Below are positions 33,673-42,507 of a stretch of 64,000 nucleotides of DNA, in pieces. Under the pieces are notes generated by a model. It was not told where the DNA came from, did not search any database, and saw nothing but the letters and a program-made list of their open reading frames with translations. This DNA comes from CBDFLD01 sp965249005 (GTDB lineage: Bacteria; Acidobacteriota; UBA6911). The stretch is taken from assembly GCA_965249005.1 (NCBI GenBank), contig CBDFLD010000016.1:1-64000 (forward strand), read 5' to 3'. Position numbers and translations under genes: made by a program. Position 1 is the first letter of the stretch, and each line of letters opens with the position of its first letter.

Positions 33673-33996
33673 TTATCCCTTTAGCGTACTCGCTCTATCG
33701 AGGTTCACGGACTTCACAATCCTGTACATGGAAAGAACAATAGCCAGAGCAACCGCGGCTTCAGCTGCCGCTATCACAATCACGAAAACCGCGAAGAGAT
33801 GCCCATCCAAACTAGCAGAAGAGTACCTTGAGAACGCCACCAAATTGATGTTGCTTGAATTCAGGATCAACTCGATGCCCATCAAAACATTGACTGCGTT
33901 CTTTCTCGTCAAGACCGCAAGAACACCAAGGGAAAAAAGGGCCGCGCTGACAAACAAATAATGCCCCAGTCCCACACGCAGTACGTCTTCCATCAC
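33673..33996 (-). CDS. nuoK: NADH-quinone oxidoreductase subunit K
   Basis: A 107-aa three-helix Mrp-type subunit. 'GIELILNSSNINLVAFS' carries the conserved Glu and the family's Asn-rich turn, and 'FVIVIAAAEAAVALAIVL' contains the second conserved Glu. Both glutamates belong to the proton path. It overlaps nuoJ by ATGA, showing translational coupling. Confidence 0.95.
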   Translation of the reverse strand: MMEDVLRVGLGHYLFVSAALFSLGVLAVLTRKNAVNVLMGIELILNSSNINLVAFSRYSSASLDGHLFAVFVIVIAAAEAAVALAIVLSMYRIVKSVNLDRASTLKG

Positions 33997-34508
33997 TGCA
34001 ATCCTCGTTTTCGGACAATCATGGCGGCGCCGATAAGCGCGAGCAATAAGAATACCGAGGCCACCTCGAAAGGAAGGATGTACTCGCCCATGAACAACTT
34101 CCCAATCTGCTCCGTGGTGGGCTCGATCGATCGTTCACCCCCCTGGTGCCAGGTCGTACCCGCAATGACAGTCGCGAGCGTCAAAAAGATCACGGCCGCG
34201 ATCAACCTGCCCGGAAAGCGCTGATAGACTTGGGTTTTCAAGTTCAAGTCGTAAAGCTTGTGCGTCAGCATGACACCAAAGAGAAGCAGAACGAGAATAC
34301 CTCCAACGTAAATGATCAATTGCGTCGCGGCGAGGAAGTCCGCCCCCAGGAGCACATAAAACACGGCCACGCCGAAAAACGTGAACAACAGCGAAAAGAC
34401 GGAGTAAATGAGGCTCCGCGAAAAAACTACAACGGTCGCCGAACCTACCGTCAAGATCGCAAACAGATAGAAAATCACGTCACCGACCATCGATGAATCC
34501 CAGCTCAC
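33993..34508 (-). CDS. nuoJ: NADH-quinone oxidoreductase subunit J
   Basis: A 171-aa protein with five predicted helices. 'SLIYSVFSLLFTFFGVAVFY' and 'LAATQLIIYVGGILVLLLFG' match the NuoJ helix 2-3 region, including the pi-bulge helix used in coupling. It overlaps nuoI and nuoK by four bases each. Intact. Confidence 0.94.
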   Translation of the reverse strand: MSWDSSMVGDVIFYLFAILTVGSATVVVFSRSLIYSVFSLLFTFFGVAVFYVLLGADFLAATQLIIYVGGILVLLLFGVMLTHKLYDLNLKTQVYQRFPGRLIAAVIFLTLATVIAGTTWHQGGERSIEPTTEQIGKLFMGEYILPFEVASVFLLLALIGAAMIVRKRGLQ

Positions 34509-34990
34509 TCCTTGGGGCCTCCAACCGGCGCCGCATCCTGATACAACGGCTTGTCTATCGCGAAATGATATACATGATCCTTTTTATCGTAGACCGCGTA
34601 TTCGTATTCCTTGGTCATGACCAAACAGTGCGTCGGGCACGGGAACGTACACAACGCGCAGTAACAGCAGAGCGTCATGTCGATGTCAAAAACGAATGTT
34701 CTCAACTTGATCGGCGTGCCATCCGAAGCCTTGATGGCCGGCTCGTCCTTGGCTCGCTTCTCCGTTTCGATGATGATGCAGTCGGTGGGGCACGCGCGTA
34801 CACATTGGCCACACCCTATGCAATCTTCAATCTTGTTGAAGAGTCGCGCTCTGGCACGTTCCGGCAAATCCCACTTGACCGTGGGATACTGTAGCGTCAC
34901 TGAACGGGTGAACAGGTGTGGCAAGGTCATCCTCATCGACACAAACGTGGTTATGACCCCGAACCATATTCCTTTGAAGTACTGGCGCAT
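34505..34990 (-). CDS. nuoI: NADH-quinone oxidoreductase subunit I
   Basis: A 161-aa subunit with two [4Fe-4S] clusters N6a and N6b: motif 'CIGCGQCVRACPTDC' and the second 'CCYCALCTFPCPTHC'. The start is ATG at 34990 ('MRQYFKGIWFG'), 14 bases after the nuoH stop. The frame stays open further upstream, but that extension lies inside nuoH and is not Nuo-like. A second NuoI homologue is at 46229-46723. Confidence 0.95.
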   Translation of the reverse strand: MRQYFKGIWFGVITTFVSMRMTLPHLFTRSVTLQYPTVKWDLPERARARLFNKIEDCIGCGQCVRACPTDCIIIETEKRAKDEPAIKASDGTPIKLRTFVFDIDMTLCCYCALCTFPCPTHCLVMTKEYEYAVYDKKDHVYHFAIDKPLYQDAAPVGGPKE

Positions 34991-35004
34991 CGCAAACCCC
35001 AAAA

Positions 35005-36048
35005 TTACCAAACCGACTGAAATCCCACTCCCAAAAGCAAGGCCAGAGAGATTGGCAGCATAACCTTCCAGCACATGTACATGAGCTGATCGACGCGCAG
35101 CCGCGGCAACGACCAGCGCATCCACATTTGGACAAACACCAAAAGCAAGGCCTTGAGCACGAACCAGACCGGCCCCGGGATGATCGCATTCCCGCCGAAC
35201 GGCGAAGACCACCCACCGAGAAACAACGTGGTGGCTAGGGCGGACACCACGAACATGCTGGCGTATTCGGAAAGCATGAAGAAGGCAAAACGCATCCCTG
35301 AATACTCGGTGTGATAGCCAGCCACCAGCTCCGATTCCGCCTCCGGGATATCGAACGGCGTTCGATTGACTTCGGCCAGCGCGCAGGTGAAGAACACAAA
35401 GAAAGCAAGGAAGGTAAACGGGCTTCGAAAGAGAAACCACTTCCAAAACGGACCCTCCTGGGCCGCGACGATCTCCTGCATGCTCAAGCTCCCGGCCAGC
35501 ACAATGACCGTCATGATCGATATGGCGGCCGGGATCTCATAGCTGATGACCTGCGCAGCGGCTCGCATGCCGCCGTAAAGCGCGTACTTGTTGTTGGATG
35601 CCCATCCTCCCATGATGATTCCAACCACTCCGAGGCTGGCAACCGCGAGGATGTAGAATACTCCGATGTCGAGGTCTGCCACAATCGAGGACGCACCAAA
35701 CGGAATGGCCACGAAGGCGGAGAACGCGCCGATAAAAACCACGATTGGGGCCAAGCGAAAGAGGAGCGGTTCCGCAGCCGCTGGAATCATGTCCTCTTTG
35801 AGCAGCAATTTGATCCCGTCGGCAAGGGACTGGGCCCAACCATGCCAGCCGCCAACGTACATGGGGCCCAGGCGATCCTGCATGTGAGCCGACACCTTGC
35901 GCTCGAGCCACACTAGAAACATACCAAGCACGGCAACAAAGCCCAGAACGATAGCAGCACTCACCAGCATGGGGATAAATGCTTGAAGCCCTTCTGGAAG
36001 TTCCGAGTACTGGGGAATCAGGTGGAGCAGATCTGCGATCGATTCCAT
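35005..36048 (-). CDS. nuoH: NADH-quinone oxidoreductase subunit H
   Basis: A 347-aa membrane subunit of the quinone-binding E-channel. Signatures seen: 'WLERKVSAHMQDRLGPMYVG' at the first loop and 'RTPFDIPEAESELVAGYHTE' with the conserved acidic residues of the quinone-site loop, plus 'FVQMWMRWSLPRLRVDQLM' near the end. It has eight helices. It follows nuoD by 15 bases. Only one nuoH is found in the window, although nuoB, D and I occur twice. Confidence 0.95.
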   Translation of the reverse strand: MESIADLLHLIPQYSELPEGLQAFIPMLVSAAIVLGFVAVLGMFLVWLERKVSAHMQDRLGPMYVGGWHGWAQSLADGIKLLLKEDMIPAAAEPLLFRLAPIVVFIGAFSAFVAIPFGASSIVADLDIGVFYILAVASLGVVGIIMGGWASNNKYALYGGMRAAAQVISYEIPAAISIMTVIVLAGSLSMQEIVAAQEGPFWKWFLFRSPFTFLAFFVFFTCALAEVNRTPFDIPEAESELVAGYHTEYSGMRFAFFMLSEYASMFVVSALATTLFLGGWSSPFGGNAIIPGPVWFVLKALLLVFVQMWMRWSLPRLRVDQLMYMCWKVMLPISLALLLGVGFQSVW

Positions 36049-36063
36049 CTTTGTGGCTCGCTC

Positions 36064-37185
36064 CTATCGGTCGATCTCTCCAAGGACGATATCGATGCTG
36101 CCGATAATGGCCACAACATCCGAGATCATCGCGTTTCGGCTCATTTCCTTGAAGGCACTCATCACCGTAAAGCAGGGCGACTTCACCTTGACGCGGTACG
36201 GCTTCAAGCTTCCGTCGCTCACGATGTAGTAGCCGAGCTCTCCCCGGGGGCACTCCGTTCGCATGTACACCTCCCCCGCCGGGGGTTTGACTCGCTTGGG
36301 AACATGCTCCTGCACGTCGCCCGCGGGTAGCTTTCCAATGGCTTGCCGGACGAGCCGGCAACTCTGCAGAACCTCGCGGATCCGAACAATGTAACGATCA
36401 TAGCAAGAGCCAACGGGACCGTGCTCACCGGTTCCCACCGGAACTTCGAAGTCGAAGTCCTCATACCCCAGATAGGGTTCGTCCTTTCGAACATCGAACG
36501 CAACGCCGCTTCCGCGGAGGTTTGGGCCCGTGATTCCATAGCTGACCGCCAGCTCTGGAGAGAGGACTCCAACGTGCGCCGTACGCTCGATAAAGATGTA
36601 GTTGTAGGAAAGCAATCGGTTGAGATCACCCACGACTGGCTCGAACCTATCCAGGAACTTGAGCACTCGGTCCGTCCATCCTTCAGGTACGTCATACATG
36701 AGCCCGCCTACCCAGTTATAGTTATAGAGTAGACGAGCACCGCATACTTCCTCGAACAGATCGAGAATCGTCTCGCGGTCACGAAAACAATGTAGAAAAG
36801 GAGTGTAGGAACCCATGTCGATACCGTAGGTCCCCGCGGCCAGCAAGTGACTCGCGATGCGGTTCAGCTCTGCCATGATGATCCGAAGATGGCGCACCCG
36901 ATCATTGACTTCGATCCCCATCATCTTCTCGATCGTGAGCGCGTATCCGAGGTTGTTATTCATCGAAGCGACGTAGTCCATCCGATCGGTAAAAGGGATA
37001 ACACCGGGATAGTCCACGTTTTCGGCGTGTTTCTCGAAACAGCGATGAAGATAACCAATGTGGGGTGTCGCCGAATGCACCACTTCGCCGTCTGTCTCGA
37101 GCTCCAGGCGCAGGACTCCGTGAGTCGATGGATGCTGTGGTCCCATGTTGAGCGTCATGACGTCGCCGTCTATATCGACTTCCAT
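36064..37185 (-). CDS. nuoD: NADH-quinone oxidoreductase subunit D
   Basis: A 373-aa quinone-site subunit (49-kDa homologue). 'GPQHPSTHGVLRLELE' contains the conserved His of the quinone pocket, and 'IPFTDRMDYVASM' carries the conserved Tyr. The C-terminal 'SDVVAIIGSIDIVLGEIDR' is the family end. It is a separate gene, not fused to nuoC. A clearly different paralogue (nuoD2) lies at 51526-52863. Confidence 0.95.
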   Translation of the reverse strand: MEVDIDGDVMTLNMGPQHPSTHGVLRLELETDGEVVHSATPHIGYLHRCFEKHAENVDYPGVIPFTDRMDYVASMNNNLGYALTIEKMMGIEVNDRVRHLRIIMAELNRIASHLLAAGTYGIDMGSYTPFLHCFRDRETILDLFEEVCGARLLYNYNWVGGLMYDVPEGWTDRVLKFLDRFEPVVGDLNRLLSYNYIFIERTAHVGVLSPELAVSYGITGPNLRGSGVAFDVRKDEPYLGYEDFDFEVPVGTGEHGPVGSCYDRYIVRIREVLQSCRLVRQAIGKLPAGDVQEHVPKRVKPPAGEVYMRTECPRGELGYYIVSDGSLKPYRVKVKSPCFTVMSAFKEMSRNAMISDVVAIIGSIDIVLGEIDR

Positions 37186-37216
37186 ATCTCACCGTCGCAT
37201 ATGCAGTGGTAACGCT

Positions 37217-37684
37217 TCATACAGGCATTCCGCGATACTGCGTCGGAAACTTGTAGTCCTTCTTCAGAGGATGACCTTCCCAATCATCCGGGCACAGAAT
37301 CCGGCGTAGATCCGAGTGCCCTTCGAAGAAGACCCCAAACATGTCGTACACTTCACGCTCGTGCCAGTTTGCCACCCTCCAAACGGACTCCACCGTCTGG
37401 ATTGTCGCGGATTCCCGCGGCAGCTGGCACTTGAGCGTAAATCGATGTCTATGCTTCATCGAATAGGTGATGTAGACGACCTGCATGTGTTCCTGGTAAT
37501 CTACCCCGCCAAGAAGCTCCAAATGATCCATGAGAAGGCGCTCATCATTCTTCAAAAACTCGCACACCTCAAGCACCGAAGTGGGATCGATCTGGCTCCA
37601 TGGGCTGACCACGTCCAGCTTGGACTCCACAACCTTTTCTCCAAAGGTCTCCGCCATCAGCGCCGCAATCTCCCCCGGGTTCAT
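37217..37684 (-). CDS. nuoC: NADH-quinone oxidoreductase subunit C
   Basis: A 155-aa 30-kDa-type subunit. The signature 'WHEREVYDMFGVFFEGHSDL' followed by 'PDDWEGHPLKKDY' is complete. The start ATG at 37684 overlaps the nuoB stop (ATGA). The frame is open further upstream inside nuoB, but that extension is not NuoC-like. Only one nuoC is found, so the second nuo set would have to share it or lack it. Confidence 0.95.
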   Translation of the reverse strand: MNPGEIAALMAETFGEKVVESKLDVVSPWSQIDPTSVLEVCEFLKNDERLLMDHLELLGGVDYQEHMQVVYITYSMKHRHRFTLKCQLPRESATIQTVESVWRVANWHEREVYDMFGVFFEGHSDLRRILCPDDWEGHPLKKDYKFPTQYRGMPV

Positions 37685-38184
37685 GCCGCGCCCTCGTCTT
37701 CTTTCTTCGCCAAAGTCTCGCGCTCGACCTTTCTCTTCAGTTGAATCAACCCTTCGATGAGAGATTCCGGCCTGGGAGGACACCCGGGCACGTATACGTC
37801 GACCGGAATGATCTCGTCGACTCCCTTGAGCACGTGGTATCCGTGTTGCCAGTACGGGCCACCGTTGTTGGCGCAACTCCCCATCGAGATGACGTACTTC
37901 GGTTCGGGCATCTGCTCGTACAACCGCTTGATCCGGCTGGCCATTTTTAGGGTTACCGTGCCGGCCACGATCATGACGTCGGATTGCCGTGGAGTTGCGC
38001 GAAAGGCTCCCGCCCCAAAGCGGTCCAAATCGTACCGGGAGGCCCCGGTTGCCATCATCTCAATGGCACAGCACGCCAGGCCGAAAGTCATGGGCCACAG
38101 GGAAGACGATCTGGCCCAGTTGAAGAGCCAGTCGAGGGAAGTGATAACCACGTTCTCTTCAAACTTCCCTTCTATCACTCCCAT
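37681..38184 (-). CDS. nuoB: NADH-quinone oxidoreductase subunit B
   Basis: A 167-aa subunit carrying the terminal cluster N2. The tandem Cys pair 'FGLACCAIEMMATG', the third ligand 'ISMGSCANNGG' and the fourth 'VPGCPPRPESLIEGL' are all present. It overlaps nuoC and is 35 bases after nuoA. A paralogue (nuoB2) is at 52873-53352. Confidence 0.96.
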   Translation of the reverse strand: MGVIEGKFEENVVITSLDWLFNWARSSSLWPMTFGLACCAIEMMATGASRYDLDRFGAGAFRATPRQSDVMIVAGTVTLKMASRIKRLYEQMPEPKYVISMGSCANNGGPYWQHGYHVLKGVDEIIPVDVYVPGCPPRPESLIEGLIQLKRKVERETLAKKEDEGAA

Positions 38185-38219
38185 CCTTGTTCCTCCCCGA
38201 AAACTGCGCCTCAGGCAAC

Positions 38220-38624
38220 TCAGCCTATACGCGGTCGCGTCTCCTGCTCCCTCAGATCTTCAGGCTTCACCCAGGCCAGATCTCCCTTAGCCCAGAGATA
38301 GGCGAGGCCGACCACCAGGATTGCGATGAAGATCAGACCCTCAACGAATGCAAACATGCCCAATTCCTTGAAAACAACCGCCCAAGGAAACAGAAAAACC
38401 ACTTCCACGTCGAAGATGATGAAGATCAAAGCGAAAACGTAAAAACGAATGTTGAACTGGATCCAGGCGTTGCCTGTGGGGTTTTCACCACATTCGTAGG
38501 AAATGAACCTTTCCTCGCCTTTGCTACCTGTGTATCGAAAAAGCCGAGACATGAACAAGCTCACAACAAGAAATAAGATAGCAACTACTATAAAAATCAA
38601 CACGTTAGCGAATTCGGCGAGCAT
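38220..38624 (-). CDS. nuoA: NADH-quinone oxidoreductase subunit A
   Basis: A 134-aa three-helix subunit and first gene of the nuo operon. The conserved loop 'RFISYECGENPTGNAWIQF' with its Cys is present, and 'FDVEVVFLFPWAVVFKEL' contains the conserved acidic helix. The start ATG at 38624 gives the normal NuoA length; the longer open frame to 38726 is not Nuo-like. The promoter should lie in 38625-38814. Confidence 0.95.
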   Translation of the reverse strand: MLAEFANVLIFIVVAILFLVVSLFMSRLFRYTGSKGEERFISYECGENPTGNAWIQFNIRFYVFALIFIIFDVEVVFLFPWAVVFKELGMFAFVEGLIFIAILVVGLAYLWAKGDLAWVKPEDLREQETRPRIG

Positions 38625-38814
38625 CAATACCCTCCTTCGACCACAAACCCGATAGCTTACCGTACCAGACGAATGCACTTCAATCGAATTCTCGGCATGA
38701 GTTGTTTTCCGGAGATAGCCACTCAATCGAGTGTAAATGCAAAAATTACAATAACCTATGCCAACCCAAGCGTCAATTCTCCTTGCCAGAGCGACGCGAA
38801 CGTATTTGCGAATT

Positions 38815-40179
38815 CTACCTTAGATGATTCAATTCTCGCAGCAGGGCGTTTACACCGATCAAAAACGGGTCCCAAACGCGCGAGTACGGAGGAGCGTAGG
38901 CCAGGTCGAGTTGCGCAGCGTCCTCGATGGTCATGCCACTTGTCAGCACCGCGGCCCCAACGTCGATCCTCTTATCCGCACCGGCGCCTACGGCTTGTAC
39001 TCCGAGCAACTTCCGGGAATTCCCATCAGCGGTTAGTCGTATGACCAGGGGCGTGGCGCCGGAGAGATAGGGGGCCTGGGCAGGCGACGTAACTTGCACA
39101 CTCACGGGACGAAAGCCCGCCTCCAAGGCTTGCGCCTGGCTAAGCCCTGTGCGCGCCACACACAAGCCGAAGACCCGGACCACCCATGTATCGAGGACGC
39201 CTCGGAACGTGCTTCGGATCCCGGCCAGGTTTTCGCCCGCCACCCGACCTTGCTTGCTGGCCACCGTGCCCGTGGCACTGACGATCGCACGGTCGGAGAT
39301 CAGGTGCAAACACTCGGCACAGTTGCCGGCGGCATAGACGCCCGGGGCCGAGGTCTCCATTTGGGGGCTCACTCCGATAGCTCCCGAAGTGCCGATGCTG
39401 ATCCCCGCTCTTTTTGCAAGTTCAACAGCCGGACGAATTCCGATATCGACCATCACGATCTCGGCGGGAATCGGATTGGAGCTTGTATCAAGCAGGACCG
39501 ATCGCACCCTACCGCGATCATCGCCCAACAAAGAACGAACCGTACACTCTTTGACCAGCCGCACTTCGTTTCGCTGCAGTTCATCCTCGACCAGAATGGA
39601 AAGCTCCGGGTCCAAGTCAGAAAGCACGTGGCTTCCCTTTTCCACAAGCGTGACGCGCACTCCCCTCTTGCGAAAACTTTCCGACAACTCCATGTTGACC
39701 AGCCCACCACCGACAAGAAGCCCATCCCGCGGGGAAGTCTCCAAGGTATCGCGTATCGCCTGCGCATCGCTCAAATTGGCCAGCGTGAATACATTCGCGA
39801 GGTTGCTTCCGGGAACATCGATCCTCACAGGGCGGTACCCGGTTGCGATCAGGAGGCGATCGTAGTGGAAAGAAACCTGGCTCCCGGTTGCCACCTCGCG
39901 CGCAACAACGCGGCGCTGCGAGGGCAGCACCGCCTCGACGCGCACCCCGGTGCGCACCCCTACCCCGTACTTCTCGTAGAAGCTCTCCGGTGTGTACCGG
40001 ATCAGCGGCTCCGGAACCGGAATTTCACCCGAAATGTAATGAGGAGAGCCGCAAATACTGTAGGAAACCTGAGGCCCTTGTTCAATAACCGTCAATTTCA
40101 GACGAGGATCGAGTCGTGCAACTCGCCCGGCAGCGCTCATGCCGGCGGCGTTGCCCCCCAAGATTAAGATTTCAGTCAT
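38815..40179 (-). CDS. CoA-disulfide reductase-like FAD/NAD(P) oxidoreductase
   Basis: A 454-aa flavoprotein of the pyridine-nucleotide-disulfide family. The FAD-binding start 'ILILGGNAAGMSAAGRVARL', a redox cysteine at position 43 in 'SYSICGSPHYISGE' (same position as CoA-disulfide reductase and NADH oxidase/persulfide reductase), the NAD-binding 'GLLVGGGLVNMELSESFRKR', and the second FAD motif 'PGVYAAGNCAE' are visible. The start is ATG at 40179; the open frame upstream to 40239 is not needed. The single-Cys type suggests a CoA-disulfide, polysulfide or NADH oxidase function. It lies between nuoA and the 2-oxoacid dehydrogenase genes. Confidence 0.85.
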   Translation of the reverse strand: MTEILILGGNAAGMSAAGRVARLDPRLKLTVIEQGPQVSYSICGSPHYISGEIPVPEPLIRYTPESFYEKYGVGVRTGVRVEAVLPSQRRVVAREVATGSQVSFHYDRLLIATGYRPVRIDVPGSNLANVFTLANLSDAQAIRDTLETSPRDGLLVGGGLVNMELSESFRKRGVRVTLVEKGSHVLSDLDPELSILVEDELQRNEVRLVKECTVRSLLGDDRGRVRSVLLDTSSNPIPAEIVMVDIGIRPAVELAKRAGISIGTSGAIGVSPQMETSAPGVYAAGNCAECLHLISDRAIVSATGTVASKQGRVAGENLAGIRSTFRGVLDTWVVRVFGLCVARTGLSQAQALEAGFRPVSVQVTSPAQAPYLSGATPLVIRLTADGNSRKLLGVQAVGAGADKRIDVGAAVLTSGMTIEDAAQLDLAYAPPYSRVWDPFLIGVNALLRELNHLR

Positions 40180-40268
40180 GTCAACCGAACGGCGCTCGCT
40201 TTTCGTTGGTCGCCGGACAATTTCTGCAAACCGGAACACTCACCCGTTTCGTCCGGGGATCGGGAATC

Positions 40269-41648
40269 TCAGGCAACCCAATCCGTCCATGCTTGGAGTC
40301 GACCTTTCACCGCGGCCATGAATTGATCCGCGACCGCTCCATCGATAACCCTATGGTCGAAGCTCAACGACAGATATACCATGGACCGAATAGCGATCGC
40401 GTTGTCCATCACAACCGGCCGCTTTTCGATGCTGCCAACCCCCATGATGGCAACCTGCGGCTGATTGATAATGGGTGTGCCAAACAATGCTCCGAAGGGC
40501 CCCGGATTCGTGATCGTAACGGTACCATTCTGAACCTCCTCGGGTTTCAACTTCTTCGTCCGGGCACGTTCAGCCAGATCTGCAATCGAAAGAGCGAGTC
40601 CCGTGAAGGACTTCAGGTGCGCATCCTTCACGACCGGAACAATGAGCCCACCAGCAAGGGCCACCGCGATTCCAAGATGGACCCCTCTGTGGTACACGAC
40701 TTCATCCCCGGAGACTGAGCTATTCACAATGGGGAACTCCCGCACGGAATCGACTAGTGCCTTGCCGATAAACGGAGTGTAGGTCAGCTTGACCCCTTCG
40801 GTCCTTTCGAACACTTCTTTGTGCCCTTCGCGCAAGTCAACGATCGAGGTCATGTCCACCTCGAACAAAGTGCTGACATGAGCCGACGTCTGTCGGCTGC
40901 GCGTCATGTGCTCGGCAATCGCACGTCGCATCGCCGACATGGGTACTCGTTCCAATGGAGTGTCCGCTGAGAAAATGGTCTGGGGCGGGCTCGCAGGCTT
41001 CGCAACCGCAGAGGGAGGTCTCGCGGCCGGAACTGCTGCGACGGGGGCAGCTTGGGCCTCCGTCGGGGACTCGATCGGACTACTAGTCTCGATATAACGG
41101 AGCAAGTCCTGTTTGGTTATCCTTCCTCCCGAGCCTGTTCCTGGAACCTCCGACAAATCGATATTGTTTTCCCGGGCGAGCCTCCGAACCAGTGGCGATG
41201 TCCGAATCTCAGTCGCATCTGCGCGCGGCTTCGTCTCCGACCACGACGGGGGCCGGGCTTCCCCCACCGGGGCCTTCTCCATGAGATCCGGGGGTTCAAT
41301 AGGATTTTGTGATGCGACAGGCTCCGGCGCGACGATATCCGGCTCGCTCGTCACTGAGGTCTCTTCCCTAGCAGCCGTCGAACTTGGCGCAGACGATCCC
41401 GCAGCAGCGTCTGACCCATCAATTACCGCGACAACCGTGTCGATTTGCACGGTTTCGCCTTCCGGAACCAAGATCTCACTCAGAATTCCCTCTGCTGGAG
41501 AAGGAATCTCGGAGTCCACCTTGTCGGTCGAGATCTCGAAAAGGGGTTCATCCCGAGCGACAGCATCTCCGATTTGCTTCAACCATTTGGTGATGGTCCC
41601 TTCAAGAATTGACTCCCCCATCTGGGGCATTATGACTTTAGTCGCCAT
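40269..41648 (-). CDS. 2-oxoacid dehydrogenase E2 (dihydrolipoyl acyltransferase)
   Basis: A 459-aa E2 with one lipoyl domain (residues 1-78; 'FEISTDKVDSEIPSP', lipoyl Lys43), a Pro/Ala-rich linker, an E3/E1-binding domain ('RTSPLVRRLARENNIDL'), a second linker and the catalytic domain ending in the active-site motif 'SFDHRVIDGAVADQF'. The start is ATG at 41648 ('MATKVIMPQMGES'). It is followed upstream in transcription order by lpd and lipB on the same strand. Whether it serves 2-oxoglutarate, branched-chain or pyruvate dehydrogenase is not decidable without E1, which is not in the window. Confidence 0.93.
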   Translation of the reverse strand: MATKVIMPQMGESILEGTITKWLKQIGDAVARDEPLFEISTDKVDSEIPSPAEGILSEILVPEGETVQIDTVVAVIDGSDAAAGSSAPSSTAAREETSVTSEPDIVAPEPVASQNPIEPPDLMEKAPVGEARPPSWSETKPRADATEIRTSPLVRRLARENNIDLSEVPGTGSGGRITKQDLLRYIETSSPIESPTEAQAAPVAAVPAARPPSAVAKPASPPQTIFSADTPLERVPMSAMRRAIAEHMTRSRQTSAHVSTLFEVDMTSIVDLREGHKEVFERTEGVKLTYTPFIGKALVDSVREFPIVNSSVSGDEVVYHRGVHLGIAVALAGGLIVPVVKDAHLKSFTGLALSIADLAERARTKKLKPEEVQNGTVTITNPGPFGALFGTPIINQPQVAIMGVGSIEKRPVVMDNAIAIRSMVYLSLSFDHRVIDGAVADQFMAAVKGRLQAWTDWVA

Positions 41649-41768
41649 GAGTAACCTCGATACTTTGAATCCGTCCACCAACGGGGTTGCAGCCCGCATT
41701 CTTCTGCCGCTCCTTACCCCTTTGCCAAGCACCGGCAAGAAGATAGCTCGCTTCAGCAGTTCAACGGA

Positions 41769-42488
41769 CTATGATCCAGTCAACAAGAGCCCTCGCGAAA
41801 ACGCCGACACTTCGAGATTGAGTTCCGGGGCCGTAACGGGGACCACTTTCCTGTGAAACACATCTGCAAAATCGTTCACGAAATCCCCCGCGACGGTCCG
41901 GACGTCAATCCTCCGATCGAGAATCGCCTGCATCGAAGTGACGGAATCATGGATGCCGCAGGGAACGATGAAGTCGAAAAACGAAAGATCTGTGTGCACG
42001 TTCAGGGCAACACCGTGGCGCGTAATCCACCGCGCGATATGAACTCCCATGGCGGCGATCTTCCCCCGCTTGGTCCAAACGCCGGTCCGGCTGTCCTCAC
42101 GTCCACTCGCTACGCCATATCGCTCTAGAACTCGGATCAGTACCTCCTCTAGATTTCTCATATAACGCCGAACGTCGCGCTCGCGATCTGCGAGCGCCAG
42201 CAGTGGGTAACACACCAACTGTCCGGGCCCGTGGAATGTAACGTCCCCGCCACGGTCCACTTCACAGATACTTACACCTTTCGCCTCCAGCGTGTCGATC
42301 GAGGCCAGAACATTTTTCCACTCGGCATTACGGCCCAAGGTAATGGTGGGAGGATGCTCCAGAAGGAGCAGGATGTCCGAATCGAAACCTTGCTTCTTCA
42401 TTTCGCAAATCTGATACTGCAGCTGCAGGATTTCAGAGTACTCCCGTAGCCCTAAGTAGACAGCGTAGCAAATTTTGTTCCTCGGCAT
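41769..42488 (-). CDS. lipB: Lipoyl(octanoyl) transferase
   Basis: A 239-aa LipB that transfers octanoyl from ACP to lipoyl domains. Motifs: 'DRGGDVTFHGPGQLVCYPLL', the catalytic Lys in 'KRGKIAAMGVHIARWITRHG' and the catalytic Cys in 'FDFIVPCGIHDSVTS'. The start is ATG at 42488 ('MPRNKICYAVYLG'); the longer frame adds 31 residues that do not resemble the family. Placement between E3 and E2 genes fits its role in lipoylating E2. Confidence 0.95.
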   Translation of the reverse strand: MPRNKICYAVYLGLREYSEILQLQYQICEMKKQGFDSDILLLLEHPPTITLGRNAEWKNVLASIDTLEAKGVSICEVDRGGDVTFHGPGQLVCYPLLALADRERDVRRYMRNLEEVLIRVLERYGVASGREDSRTGVWTKRGKIAAMGVHIARWITRHGVALNVHTDLSFFDFIVPCGIHDSVTSMQAILDRRIDVRTVAGDFVNDFADVFHRKVVPVTAPELNLEVSAFSRGLLLTGS

Positions 42489-42507
42489 CGCCCTCACCCT
42501 GCTCGTC

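Noticed and set aside
34991..35446. N-terminal extension of the nuoI frame
   Set aside because: This part of the open frame lies inside nuoH and is not Nuo-like; NuoI starts at 34990 with the expected length.
37685..37876. N-terminal extension of the nuoC frame
   Set aside because: It overlaps nuoB in another frame; the ATGA overlap and family length support the start at 37684.
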